52,246 bases of DNA from positions 1-52,246 of the forward strand of contig JAKSCO010000305.1 of the NCBI GenBank assembly GCA_022360575.1. Reading direction: 5' to 3'. Origin of the DNA: Bacteroidales bacterium. Its GTDB lineage: Bacteria > Bacteroidota > Bacteroidia > Bacteroidales > UBA12077. A program made the translations under genes and the position numbers. This document shows, piece after piece, positions 34,378 through 43,208 of the stretch; the stretch's first letter is position 1; every line of letters starts with the position of its first letter. The notes under the pieces are model-generated. The model had not been told where the DNA came from. It made no database searches and saw nothing but the letters and a program-made list of their open reading frames with translations.

Positions 34378-36054
34378 TTAATTTTTAAACATATAAATAA
34401 ACCCAATCCCCAACATTTCTTTAAATTGGATTCTCGGTCCGTGATAATTATCATCCTTATCAACATAGCTAACATTATCATCGTAGATAAGATGAGCATT
34501 TATAGCCAATTTTATACTTTCGCTTAATTTCACTGTTAAATCTGCTTCTATATCAACATCAATATTCTGAGGGTTATCCATATAATTTGTAAAGAAATTC
34601 ACTTTATTTATCAGCTCAATATTGTCTTTAATTTTTATTTTCGATATTGCTTTTACATAAGCCCCAAACTCTTTTCTTACCAATTCGTCTTCGGCTAAAT
34701 CAAACAAGGTTTGATCGTAGTTTACAGTATCGGCAACAATTGTAAGCTTTGAGGTTAGTGGCGATACCAAAACTGTAAACTTTTTATTAGGCTTATAATC
34801 CATACCAATCGAAAATACTAAATAAGCCGGAGATAAAAATTCGGAAATCGGAATATCTTCTTCAGGGGTATAATCAAAACCTTTTAATATCTGGGTTTTA
34901 AAATTAAGTAAAGCACTATAATACCAATTTCCATAGGCTTTTTTACCAAACTTAGAGTTAAACTCTAATTTATCTTCGTTTTTCTGAATCGAATTTTCGC
35001 CAGCTTTAATATATCCTAATTTATATTCTAATGTCGACTCCCAATTTATTCGTTTTCCGTACAAATAATCTAAATCAAACTTCAGAATTCCGAGTGTCGA
35101 AATACTATTTTCTCCCCCTTCGGCCCAATTCTCAAGATATCCCTGATTAAATCGTATATCAGTTATACTTTTGTATTTCCAGATAGGAACAATAATATTT
35201 ACCTTTTTCACTTTCTTTAATCCTTCGGCATAAAAGTAAGTGTCTATTTTTTGCTTAACTCCTTTTCTTCGTTTGGTTTTATTAATATAAACACCATCCT
35301 CAAAATCTAAAACAAACTTATTACCTTCGTTTTTCTTTATCCACAAAGTTGCCGACTCGCCTCGTTTATCATACAAATTTATTCGCAACGAATCGGGCTG
35401 ACTTTTTCGAATACCCATAAAAACTGAATCTTTTTGCGAATTGTAAAAAACTAAATTTAACGAATCTTCGGGTGTTTTCTTTATTACAAAATCAATAGCT
35501 TTTAACAAGTTTTTAGCTTTTTTTACACTGTAAGATGTATCGGAAATCGAAAAAATCGAATCGCTATAAATTGTATTTCTAAGATAACTTATTGAAGGCT
35601 GTATTTTTTGGCTCTGATAATATTGAATTACCGTATAAATAGCTTGTTTTAACGAATCGCTCATTGCAAACGAATCGCTTAGTAAATTATGTATTTGATG
35701 AATAACAAAATCTGTAGTATCTGGAGTATAAAACAACAACGAATCGGATAAATGCTTGATGAAATACAAGTAATTGTTCTGCGCTTCGTGTCTTAGTAAT
35801 ATCTTTTCTAACGAATCAGCCTGAATAGAATATAGAGTATCAATATCTGATATTAACGAATCGACATTAATCATATCCTGATTTTTAAATTTGATTTCTT
35901 TTTTTATTGTATGATTATCTTTTAATACAGGAACAGATTGAATCGAAATAGGATCAATTTTTTTAATTAAAAGGGTATCTCTATTGTTTTCTTGAGCAAA
36001 CATTGCATAAGAAAAAATCAAACCTATTATTAAAAATCCCAATTTCGTTCTCAT
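34378..36054 (-). CDS. DUF3078 outer-membrane beta-barrel protein
   Basis: 558 residues with a signal peptide (about 1-20, FAQE), a helical/extended periplasmic region (about 25-290) rich in DSL repeats (e.g. SDSL, NDSL, DSLLF) and a C-terminal DUF3078 barrel. The family mark is clear: KSITDIRFNQGYLENWAEGGENS, then alternating aromatic beta strands ending in YMFKN. The family is widespread in Bacteroidota outer membranes and has no settled function. The long N-terminal part is unusual in length, since many members are barrel only. Confidence 0.85.
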   Translation of the reverse strand: MRTKLGFLIIGLIFSYAMFAQENNRDTLLIKKIDPISIQSVPVLKDNHTIKKEIKFKNQDMINVDSLISDIDTLYSIQADSLEKILLRHEAQNNYLYFIKHLSDSLLFYTPDTTDFVIHQIHNLLSDSFAMSDSLKQAIYTVIQYYQSQKIQPSISYLRNTIYSDSIFSISDTSYSVKKAKNLLKAIDFVIKKTPEDSLNLVFYNSQKDSVFMGIRKSQPDSLRINLYDKRGESATLWIKKNEGNKFVLDFEDGVYINKTKRRKGVKQKIDTYFYAEGLKKVKKVNIIVPIWKYKSITDIRFNQGYLENWAEGGENSISTLGILKFDLDYLYGKRINWESTLEYKLGYIKAGENSIQKNEDKLEFNSKFGKKAYGNWYYSALLNFKTQILKGFDYTPEEDIPISEFLSPAYLVFSIGMDYKPNKKFTVLVSPLTSKLTIVADTVNYDQTLFDLAEDELVRKEFGAYVKAISKIKIKDNIELINKVNFFTNYMDNPQNIDVDIEADLTVKLSESIKLAINAHLIYDDNVSYVDKDDNYHGPRIQFKEMLGIGFIYMFKN

Positions 36055-36153
36055 TCGTTTATACTTTATTATGATTTACAAAAATATCATGAAATTTTCG
36101 CATTTAAAAATCAATACAATACTAGTTACAACAGGCTGTTTGATGACATAAAA

Positions 36154-36184
36154 GTTGTATTTTCTCAAGAAACTATTATATTTG
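36154..36184 (+). promoter_or_regulatory. Promoter of tnaA
   Basis: GTTG at 36154-36157, a 19-nt spacer and TATATTTG at 36177-36184 fit the Bacteroidota promoter. The start site would leave a leader of about 175 nt before tnaA, long for this group. Confidence 0.65.
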
Positions 36185-36209
36185 TCCGAGCATAAAATTT
36201 CGATAAAAG

Positions 36210-36302
36210 ATGAGAAAATCTCATTACACATTTTTTAAAACAAAGAATGTTTATCTAAACATTAAGAAAAGAGACTCTTTCCATTATTAGTTTCTCAAAT
36301 CG
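36210..36302 (+). promoter_or_regulatory. Structured leader with a 26-codon ORF upstream of tnaA
   Basis: A short frame (36210-36290) starts within a perfect hairpin (ATGAGAAAATCTCAT, 36210-36224) and ends Ser-Phe-His-Tyr-stop. It contains AAAGAGACTCTTT, also self-complementary, and is followed by TTCTC-AAATC-GAGAA. The GAGAAA and TTTCTC arms could pair in alternative ways. It has no Trp codon, unlike TnaC of E. coli. The remaining spacer back to 36055 (minus-strand promoter side of the DUF3078 gene) shows nothing specific. Confidence 0.3.
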
Positions 36303-36366
36303 AGAATCATTATTACATTTTCTTATTACTAACATTCAATTATTAAATTTTAAAAAATATTTTATC

Positions 36367-37743
36367 ATGGAATTACCATTTGCAGAATCATATAAAATTA
36401 AGATGGTTGAAACCATCAAAAAAAGTACACGCGAAGAACGCGAACAGTGGATTAAAGACGCAAAATACAATTTATTTAACTTAAAAAGTGATCAGGTTTT
36501 TATTGATTTATTAACCGATTCGGGAACAGGAGCAATGAGCGACAAACAATGGTCGGCTTTAATGACAGGCGATGAAAGTTATGCTGGAGCTCGTTCGTAT
36601 TACGAGTTAAAAGAAACTATTGAAAAAATATTGGGTTTTCCTTATTTTTTACCTACTCACCAAGGTAGAGCTGCCGAAAATGTATTGTTTTCTGCTTTAG
36701 TAAAAGAAGGTGATGTTATTCCTGGAAACTCTCACTTTGACACAACTAAAGGACACATCGAATTTCGTAAAGCTACAGCTATAGATTGTACTATCGACGA
36801 AGCTTTCGAAACACAAAAAATACATCCTTTTAAAGGAAATATCGATTTAGATAAATTAGAAAAAGTTCTTCAAGAATATCCAAAAGAAAAGATTCCTTTT
36901 ATCTGCGTTACTGTTACTTGTAATTCAAGCGGAGGACAACCTGTTAGCATCGAAAATTTAAAAGGTGTTTACGAATTAAGTAAAAAATACGGAGTACCTA
37001 CTATGTTCGACTCTGCTCGTTTTGCCGAAAATGCCTACTTCATAAAAATACGCGAAGAAGGTTATGCCGATAAAACAATCAAAGAAATTGTTCGCGAGAT
37101 GTATCAATATGCTGATATGATGACTATGTCGTCGAAAAAAGATGCTATTGTTAACATGGGTGGATTTACTGCTATGCGCGATGCTGAATTACACCGCAAA
37201 GCTTCAACTTTCAATATCATGTTCGAAGGTTATGTTACTTACGGAGGTATGTCGGGTCGCGACATGAGTGCTTTAGCTGCTGGATTAGACGAAGGTACTG
37301 AGTTTGAATATCTCGAAACCAGAATCAAGCAAGTTGAATACTTAGGCGATAAATTAATGGAATATGGTATTCCTGTTCAGCGCCCAATTGGTGGACATGC
37401 GGTATTTGTTGATGCTAAAAAAATCCTTTGTAATGTTCCTAAAGAAGAATTTCAGGCTCAAACTTTAGGAGTTGAATTATACCTCGAAGCAGGAATCCGT
37501 GGGGTAGAGATTGGTGCTATTTTAGCCGACCGTGATCCTGTAACTCGCGAAAATCGTTATCCCGAATTAGAGCTTTTACGCTTAGCTATTCCTCGTAGAG
37601 TATATACAAATAACCATATGGATGTTATTGCTGCTGCATTAAAAAATGTTTTTGATCGCAGAAATGAAATAAATAAAGGTTTAAAAATAACTTGGGAAGC
37701 TCCAATAATGCGACATTTTACTGTTGAATTAGATAAAGCTTAA
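36367..37743 (+). CDS. tnaA: Tryptophanase (L-tryptophan indole-lyase)
   Basis: 458 residues of the beta-eliminating lyase family. PLP lysine is K258 in MSSKKDA. Three positions separate it from tyrosine phenol-lyase: D125 (DTTKGH; Thr in TPL), I382 in VEIGAI where TPL has Arg381, and H450 in MRHFT where TPL has Phe448. All three point to tryptophanase. It cleaves tryptophan to indole, pyruvate and ammonia, giving both carbon and the signal molecule indole. No Trp permease is adjacent. It is a single-gene unit with its own promoter, a long leader and a terminator. Confidence 0.93.
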   Translation: MELPFAESYKIKMVETIKKSTREEREQWIKDAKYNLFNLKSDQVFIDLLTDSGTGAMSDKQWSALMTGDESYAGARSYYELKETIEKILGFPYFLPTHQGRAAENVLFSALVKEGDVIPGNSHFDTTKGHIEFRKATAIDCTIDEAFETQKIHPFKGNIDLDKLEKVLQEYPKEKIPFICVTVTCNSSGGQPVSIENLKGVYELSKKYGVPTMFDSARFAENAYFIKIREEGYADKTIKEIVREMYQYADMMTMSSKKDAIVNMGGFTAMRDAELHRKASTFNIMFEGYVTYGGMSGRDMSALAAGLDEGTEFEYLETRIKQVEYLGDKLMEYGIPVQRPIGGHAVFVDAKKILCNVPKEEFQAQTLGVELYLEAGIRGVEIGAILADRDPVTRENRYPELELLRLAIPRRVYTNNHMDVIAAALKNVFDRRNEINKGLKITWEAPIMRHFTVELDKA

Positions 37744-37760
37744 TATAATAGATTACTTAG

Positions 37761-37793
37761 AAAAGGGGATGCTCAAAATGAACATCCCCTTTT
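37761..37793. terminator. Terminator between tnaA and uvrB
   Basis: An 11-bp perfect stem (AAAAGGGGATG, 37761-37771, with 37783-37793) followed by TGTTTTTTATT; A-rich on the other side, so it serves both convergent genes. Confidence 0.9.
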
Positions 37794-37828
37794 TGTTTTT
37801 TATTAAATATCAAACTAACTCGCAAATA

Positions 37829-39844
37829 TTAATTCTTTGTTTTTAACAAATCCTGATAAGCATACATCTCGTCGCGCAATTTAGCAGCATCTTTAAAATT
37901 AAGTTCTTTTGATGCTTTCTCCATTTGGATTTTTGTTTTTTCTATTGCTTTTTCAATAGCCTTTTTATCCATATACTGAACTACTGGATCGGCAGCTATA
38001 TTAACCGATTCCGATTCGACATAAGGTTTATTCTCGCCTAAGGTTTTGTTGTAATGTCCCATAATAGAACCCGAAGCTTTAACTATTTGCTTAGGTGTAA
38101 TATTATGTTCTTCGTTGTATTTTAATTGTTTTTCTCTTCGTCGTACCGTTTCGTCTATTGTCTGCCTCATCGAGTCGGTTATTTTATCGGCATACATAAT
38201 AACCCTCCCTTCTATATTTCGAGCAGCTCTTCCGGCTGTTTGTGTCAAAGCTCTTGCCGAACGCAAGAAACCCTCTTTGTCTGCATCCAAAATAACCACC
38301 AAAGACACTTCGGGTAAATCTAAACCCTCGCGCAAAAGATTCACTCCTATCAAAACATCAAAAGTTCCATCGCGCAATTGATCCATTATTTCAATGCGTT
38401 CCAGAGTATCTACATCCGAATGTATATAACGACATTTAACATCAAAGCGAGTAAGATACTTCGTTAATTCTTCTGCCATTCGCTTAGTTAAAGTAGTAAC
38501 TAATACGCGTTGTTTCTTATTAACTCTAATATTTACTTCTTCCATTAAATCATCTATTTGATTTAACGAAGGTCTAACTTCTATTTCAGGATCGAGTAAG
38601 CCTGTAGGACGAATAAGCTGTTCAACAAAAAAGCCTTCGCATTTCTCCATTTCAAAATCAGCAGGCGTAGCACTAACAAACATCAATTGATTAGTTAATA
38701 ATTCAAACTCATCAAATTTCAAAGGTCTGTTATCGATAGCAGCAGGGAGCCTAAAACCATACTCAACCAAATTTTTCTTACGAGAATGGTCTCCTCCATA
38801 CATTGCTCTAATTTGAGGTAATGTAACATGACTTTCGTCTACAACAGTTAAGAAATCATCTGGGAAATAATCTAACAAACAGAAAGGGCGAGTTCCTGAT
38901 TTTCTCCCATCAAAATACCTCGAATAATTTTCAATTCCAGAACAATATCCCAACTCTTTTATCATCTCTAAATCATACTCAACTCGCTCTTTTATTCGTT
39001 TTGCCTCCAAATTTTGTCCTATCGACTTAAAATATTCTATCCTATTAAATAAATCATCTTGAATTTCTTTTACAGCCTTATTCATACGATCTTTGGTTGT
39101 AACAAAAATATTTGCCGGATAAATAACTCCCGCATCTAAAGTTTCGATAACCATATTGTTTCTAGGATCAAACGATTCTATTTCTTCAATTTCATCACCC
39201 CAAAACGAAACTCTATATCCCAGATCACTATATGCTAAATAAATATCAACCGTATCGCCATTTACTTTAAAAGTCCCTGGCTTAAAATCAATTTCGCTTC
39301 TAGAATATAAACTTTCGACCAGTTTGCGCAAAAACTGATTCCGACTAAAAATCTGTCCTTGCTTTATAGTTATCGTATTAGAGTGAAAGTCTTCGGGATT
39401 ACCAATTCCATACAAACACGAAACCGACGAAACAACAATAACATCTCTCCTTCCCGAAAGCAGAGATGAAGTTGTACTTAGTCTGAGTTTTTCAATCTCT
39501 TCATTAATCGACAAGTCTTTCTCGATATATGTATTTGTAACTGGTAAATATGCTTCTGGTTGATAGTAGTCGTAATACGAAACAAAATACTCAACAGCAT
39601 TATCTGGGAAAAATTGTTTAAACTCACTATACAATTGAGCTGCTAAAGTTTTATTATGACTTAAAACTAATGTTGGTCTGTTTATTTCTTTAATAACATT
39701 AGCAACCGTAAAAGTTTTTCCCGAACCGGTAACACCTAATAAAGTTTGATATTTATCTCCCCTATCAAGCCCCTCGGCTAATTGTTTTATAGCTTCTGGC
39801 TGATCTCCTGTTGGTATATATTCTGATGTTAATTTAAATTTCAT
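37829..39844 (-). CDS. uvrB: Excinuclease ABC subunit UvrB
   Basis: 671 residues with Walker A GVTGSGKT (37-44), the beta-hairpin YYDYYQPEAYLP that probes the DNA strands, helicase motifs including DESHVT and TAGRAARN, and a C-terminal UVR domain (about 632-667, KASKELNFKDAAKLRDEM) for UvrC contact. It verifies DNA damage delivered by UvrA in nucleotide excision repair. Length and all domains are typical. Confidence 0.97.
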   Translation of the reverse strand: MKFKLTSEYIPTGDQPEAIKQLAEGLDRGDKYQTLLGVTGSGKTFTVANVIKEINRPTLVLSHNKTLAAQLYSEFKQFFPDNAVEYFVSYYDYYQPEAYLPVTNTYIEKDLSINEEIEKLRLSTTSSLLSGRRDVIVVSSVSCLYGIGNPEDFHSNTITIKQGQIFSRNQFLRKLVESLYSRSEIDFKPGTFKVNGDTVDIYLAYSDLGYRVSFWGDEIEEIESFDPRNNMVIETLDAGVIYPANIFVTTKDRMNKAVKEIQDDLFNRIEYFKSIGQNLEAKRIKERVEYDLEMIKELGYCSGIENYSRYFDGRKSGTRPFCLLDYFPDDFLTVVDESHVTLPQIRAMYGGDHSRKKNLVEYGFRLPAAIDNRPLKFDEFELLTNQLMFVSATPADFEMEKCEGFFVEQLIRPTGLLDPEIEVRPSLNQIDDLMEEVNIRVNKKQRVLVTTLTKRMAEELTKYLTRFDVKCRYIHSDVDTLERIEIMDQLRDGTFDVLIGVNLLREGLDLPEVSLVVILDADKEGFLRSARALTQTAGRAARNIEGRVIMYADKITDSMRQTIDETVRRREKQLKYNEEHNITPKQIVKASGSIMGHYNKTLGENKPYVESESVNIAADPVVQYMDKKAIEKAIEKTKIQMEKASKELNFKDAAKLRDEMYAYQDLLKTKN

Positions 39845-39929
39845 GTTAAATTACAAGTTGTAAATCAATTTGTAAAATTAACCATTTTATACCTTAACAC
39901 CTGAAATAATTTCAATGCCAAATTAATTC

Positions 39930-41561
39930 TTAATATCTGGTGAAGAAACTTACAAAATCAATATCTGAATTACTAATATTTAGTTTTTTTCTCAACCTGG
40001 TTCTTGCAACCTCTATACTATTAACCGATTGATGTGTAAGCGAAGCAATATCTTTTGTACTCATATTCATTTTTAAAAAAGCGCATAATCTTAAATCGTT
40101 TGCAGTTAATTTCTGAAAATCACGATTAATGTTCTTATAAAAGTCTACATGAACCCTATTAAAACGATATTCGAACTCCTTAAAGATATTTTCTTGATAA
40201 TTACTCTTCAAATCTCTTATTACTTCTTCAATTTCGGGATAATTAACTTTTTTAGTTTTAGGTAGAATGTTCCGCAACTTTGAAACAACAATATTTATCA
40301 ACTCGTTTCGCTCAAATAAGTTCATTGTCATCAAAATAATTTTCTTATTCCGATACTCAAGCTTTTCTTTAAGCTGCTTTGTTTCTAACTCAATATTCTC
40401 TTTTATAAGAATAGTTCGTCTAATTTTATTTCGCTGAGAAGAAATAAATAATAAAGCAACACTAAAAACGATTAAAAACAATATTATAATTATCCAACTG
40501 ACAGTTCGAGTTTTTTTCTTCTGTTTCAACAAATTAATATCCTTTTGTGTCTGTTCTTTTTCTATTTCATACTGAAACTCGAGTAGCTTCAATTTTGCCG
40601 AATTATTTACAATAAAAACACTGTCATTTATCGAATTATATTCGACCTGATAAGTATATGCATTTTTATAATCATTTAGTTTAGCATACATCTCACTTAA
40701 TGATTTTGAAATATCTCGGATAAAATACGGTAAATAATAAGTGTGAGCCACCTTGTACGAATGTTGTAAATAGTAATGAGCCGAATCGTATTTTTCTCTC
40801 CATAAATAATAATCTCCAATATTCAAATACAACAAAGCTATAATACTTGGATTATCAACCGAATCGAGATAACTATCAGCCTTATTAAAGTATCGAATTG
40901 CCATCGTTTTGTTGTAATGCTTATAATATAAGTTTCCGAGATTATTATAATTTACAACCAGATCTGAATAGTCTTTTATTTTTTTGCTAACATTTATTGC
41001 CTGCAAATAATATTCTTCAGCTTTCTGAGATTCTTTATATGCTTCGTTTATATTTCCCAAATTATTATAGATACATCCTAGCCCTTCCTGATTATTATGA
41101 TACTTATATGTTTCTAAAACTTTCTTATAATATTCTTCGGCTTTTGCATATTCTTTTGCTTCATAATATAAATTCCCAATAAGAATGTAATTGTCAGCAA
41201 TACGTCCTCTGTCATTTCTTTCTTCATCAATTTTCATTTTCTCAAAAAAGATAGTTAAGGCTTGCTTATAGTTCGATTTATTATGACATGCTACTCCTTT
41301 AAAAAACAAAGCGCGAGAAAGATCTCTTTTATTGTTCATCTTCTCAGACAATACAATAGCTTTATCGCTGTAATAAATTGTTTTGTCAAAATTCTCATCT
41401 TTATAGTAAATAATTATTTTAAAAAGAGTTTCTAACCTACTCGTATCATTTGGCAATATTGTCAATTGACTAATTAACGAATCAATATCTTTACTTTCTT
41501 TTGAAAACAAAGGAGATGATAATAAAAATATCAACAATATACTTATTAATTTATTTTTCAT
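39930..41561 (-). CDS. TPR-transmembrane protein with C-terminal LuxR-like HTH
   Basis: 543 residues: a signal peptide (about 1-20), about eight tetratricopeptide repeats (about 40-320, e.g. YNNLGNINEAYKESQKAEEYY), one membrane helix (about 352-372), a coiled coil (about 375-415) and a cytoplasmic helix-turn-helix (about 485-543, LTANDLRLCAFLKMNMSTKDIASLTHQS). This layout is common in Bacteroidota and is thought to carry a periplasmic signal straight to DNA, without a phosphorelay. Targets are not known. The next gene on the strand is hydE, 292 bp upstream. Confidence 0.88.
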   Translation of the reverse strand: MKNKLISILLIFLLSSPLFSKESKDIDSLISQLTILPNDTSRLETLFKIIIYYKDENFDKTIYYSDKAIVLSEKMNNKRDLSRALFFKGVACHNKSNYKQALTIFFEKMKIDEERNDRGRIADNYILIGNLYYEAKEYAKAEEYYKKVLETYKYHNNQEGLGCIYNNLGNINEAYKESQKAEEYYLQAINVSKKIKDYSDLVVNYNNLGNLYYKHYNKTMAIRYFNKADSYLDSVDNPSIIALLYLNIGDYYLWREKYDSAHYYLQHSYKVAHTYYLPYFIRDISKSLSEMYAKLNDYKNAYTYQVEYNSINDSVFIVNNSAKLKLLEFQYEIEKEQTQKDINLLKQKKKTRTVSWIIIILFLIVFSVALLFISSQRNKIRRTILIKENIELETKQLKEKLEYRNKKIILMTMNLFERNELINIVVSKLRNILPKTKKVNYPEIEEVIRDLKSNYQENIFKEFEYRFNRVHVDFYKNINRDFQKLTANDLRLCAFLKMNMSTKDIASLTHQSVNSIEVARTRLRKKLNISNSDIDFVSFFTRY

Positions 41562-41684
41562 CTGCTTATAAATTTTAGGTTTAAATTCAGATGAAACTCC
41601 TTAAAAATAATAATTAATCAAACTAAACTACATATACTACAACACATTATAATTTCGAGAAATTTCATAATCTTTACTTGTATA

Positions 41685-41716
41685 ATATAAAAAGGGTGAA
41701 ATATAAAAAGGGTGAA
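41685..41716. repeat. Perfect 16-bp tandem duplication
   Basis: ATATAAAAAGGGTGAA occurs twice head to tail (41685-41700 and 41701-41716) in the spacer between hydE and the TPR-HTH gene. The rest of this 292-bp spacer shows no gene. Confidence 0.8.
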
Positions 41717-41853
41717 TTTTGAATATCAAATCAACAAATCCAACATTCGAAAAGACCTTTACCTAAGTCATGATAGAGACTATTTAAACAAAAAATATTC
41801 ATATTAAATATATTAATACAAATATAAAGAATCCTTTAGTTTAATACAAAAAA

Positions 41854-42945
41854 CTATAACTCTTTGCGTTTAGAATAATGCTTAGAATCGCCCCACTCTC
41901 CATAACCTATATCATCACCAGTTATACCAATACGCATCTCAAGACAATTAGTACAATCCTCGGCTTCTTCATCAGTACAGGGCTTATTTTCATATAATTT
42001 ATAATCATCGCGATACATACCTGGAGTTATATTCGGCATCAGAATATTTGCTCCTACTTTTATAGCTTTCTCTCTACCAATAGGATCTATTGCTTGCAAC
42101 GCCGTAGCTGCAGCAATATTAATATCTTTCATCAGAATTCTTAATAAAGCTATCATCTTAAGAGTTAATGTAAATCTATCTTCGATAGGCAATAACAAAC
42201 CTCTATATTGATAAAGAGGCGTATCTACATGCTCAATATAAGGTCCCATACCACACATATCAATATCAAAATCACGCATAAAAAGTAAATCTCTAGCTAA
42301 ATCTTGATAAGTTTGAAATGGCAAACCAACCATTACACCAGTACCCGTCTGATAACCTATTTTTTGCAATGACTCTAAACATGCTAATCTTGTTTCAAAA
42401 TTATGTTTATCATTCTTTGGATGAATCTTATAGTATAAATCCGGATTCGAAGATTCTATTCGTAACAAATATCGATGAGCTCCATTTTCAAACCACTCTT
42501 GATAAACCTCATCAGGTTGTTCTCCTAAAGAAATAGTAATACCTAATTCATTATTTGAGATTTCTTTTATTTGCTTTAATAAATTGCTTATTCTCTTAGT
42601 AAATACAGGAGAAATAATCTCTCCGGCCTGCAATACAAGCGAACCATATTTCTTTTCATGAGCAAACTTTGCAGCTTTTAAAATCTCCTCATCAGATATA
42701 TTATAACGCTTTGCACTTTTATTATCCATTCGAATTCCACAGTAATAACAGCTTTTACTACAAATATTCGACATTTCAATTAATCCTCGATAGTAAACAC
42801 GTTTACCCACATAGTCTGATTTAATTTTAGACGAATGAGTAAAGATTTTATTTCGCCCAATTTTATCTGACTGCAAAAGCATTATTAAATCCTGTTCTGA
42901 TAGCTGCTCTTGCTTTAAAACTGTCTCTATTTGATTGCTCATCAA
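41854..42945 (-). CDS. hydE: [FeFe]-hydrogenase maturation radical SAM protein HydE
   Basis: 363 residues. The radical SAM cluster is C62-x3-C66-x2-C69 in CSKSCYYC. A second C-x7-C-x2-C set (C323, C331, C334) matches the auxiliary cluster site of HydE and separates it from BioB and PylB. LQAGE, TISLGE and GMGPYIEHVDTPL are also HydE features. HydE helps build the dithiolate-bridged di-iron part of the H-cluster, so this organism should have an [FeFe]-hydrogenase plus HydF and HydG elsewhere; none lies nearby. Start may be either of two adjacent Met codons. Confidence 0.92.
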   Translation of the reverse strand: MMSNQIETVLKQEQLSEQDLIMLLQSDKIGRNKIFTHSSKIKSDYVGKRVYYRGLIEMSNICSKSCYYCGIRMDNKSAKRYNISDEEILKAAKFAHEKKYGSLVLQAGEIISPVFTKRISNLLKQIKEISNNELGITISLGEQPDEVYQEWFENGAHRYLLRIESSNPDLYYKIHPKNDKHNFETRLACLESLQKIGYQTGTGVMVGLPFQTYQDLARDLLFMRDFDIDMCGMGPYIEHVDTPLYQYRGLLLPIEDRFTLTLKMIALLRILMKDINIAAATALQAIDPIGREKAIKVGANILMPNITPGMYRDDYKLYENKPCTDEEAEDCTNCLEMRIGITGDDIGYGEWGDSKHYSKRKEL

Positions 42946-43166
42946 TTATTACATTTAAAATTCGTATGCAAATGTACAAACATCATTTTAAATAAAAAGT
43001 TTAAAATAGAATACATTAAAATCTATTACCTTGAAAACTACATCAGATAACATATTCTTATAAAGAAAATTGATTATCCCAAAATCTATTCTCTCATAAT
43101 GTTATTTATTAAGCATTGTTCGTGTTTTGATTACATTTTGTAACTAAAACATCCTGTTTTTTTTAT

Positions 43167-43174
43167 TAAATTTG
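43167..43174 (+). promoter_or_regulatory. -7 element upstream of the acyl-CoA synthetase gene
   Basis: TAAATTTG at 43167-43174 fits TAnnTTTG, 34 bp before the start codon. The nearest TTTG (43137-43140) is 26 nt away, longer than the usual 19-21. Confidence 0.5.
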
Positions 43175-43208
43175 TGCAAAAATACGCAAAAAGTAAAAAT
43201 ATATAATT

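Noticed and set aside
36367..37743. Tyrosine phenol-lyase
   Set aside because: The three positions that define TPL (Thr, Arg, Phe) are Asp125, Ile382 and His450 here, as in tryptophanase.
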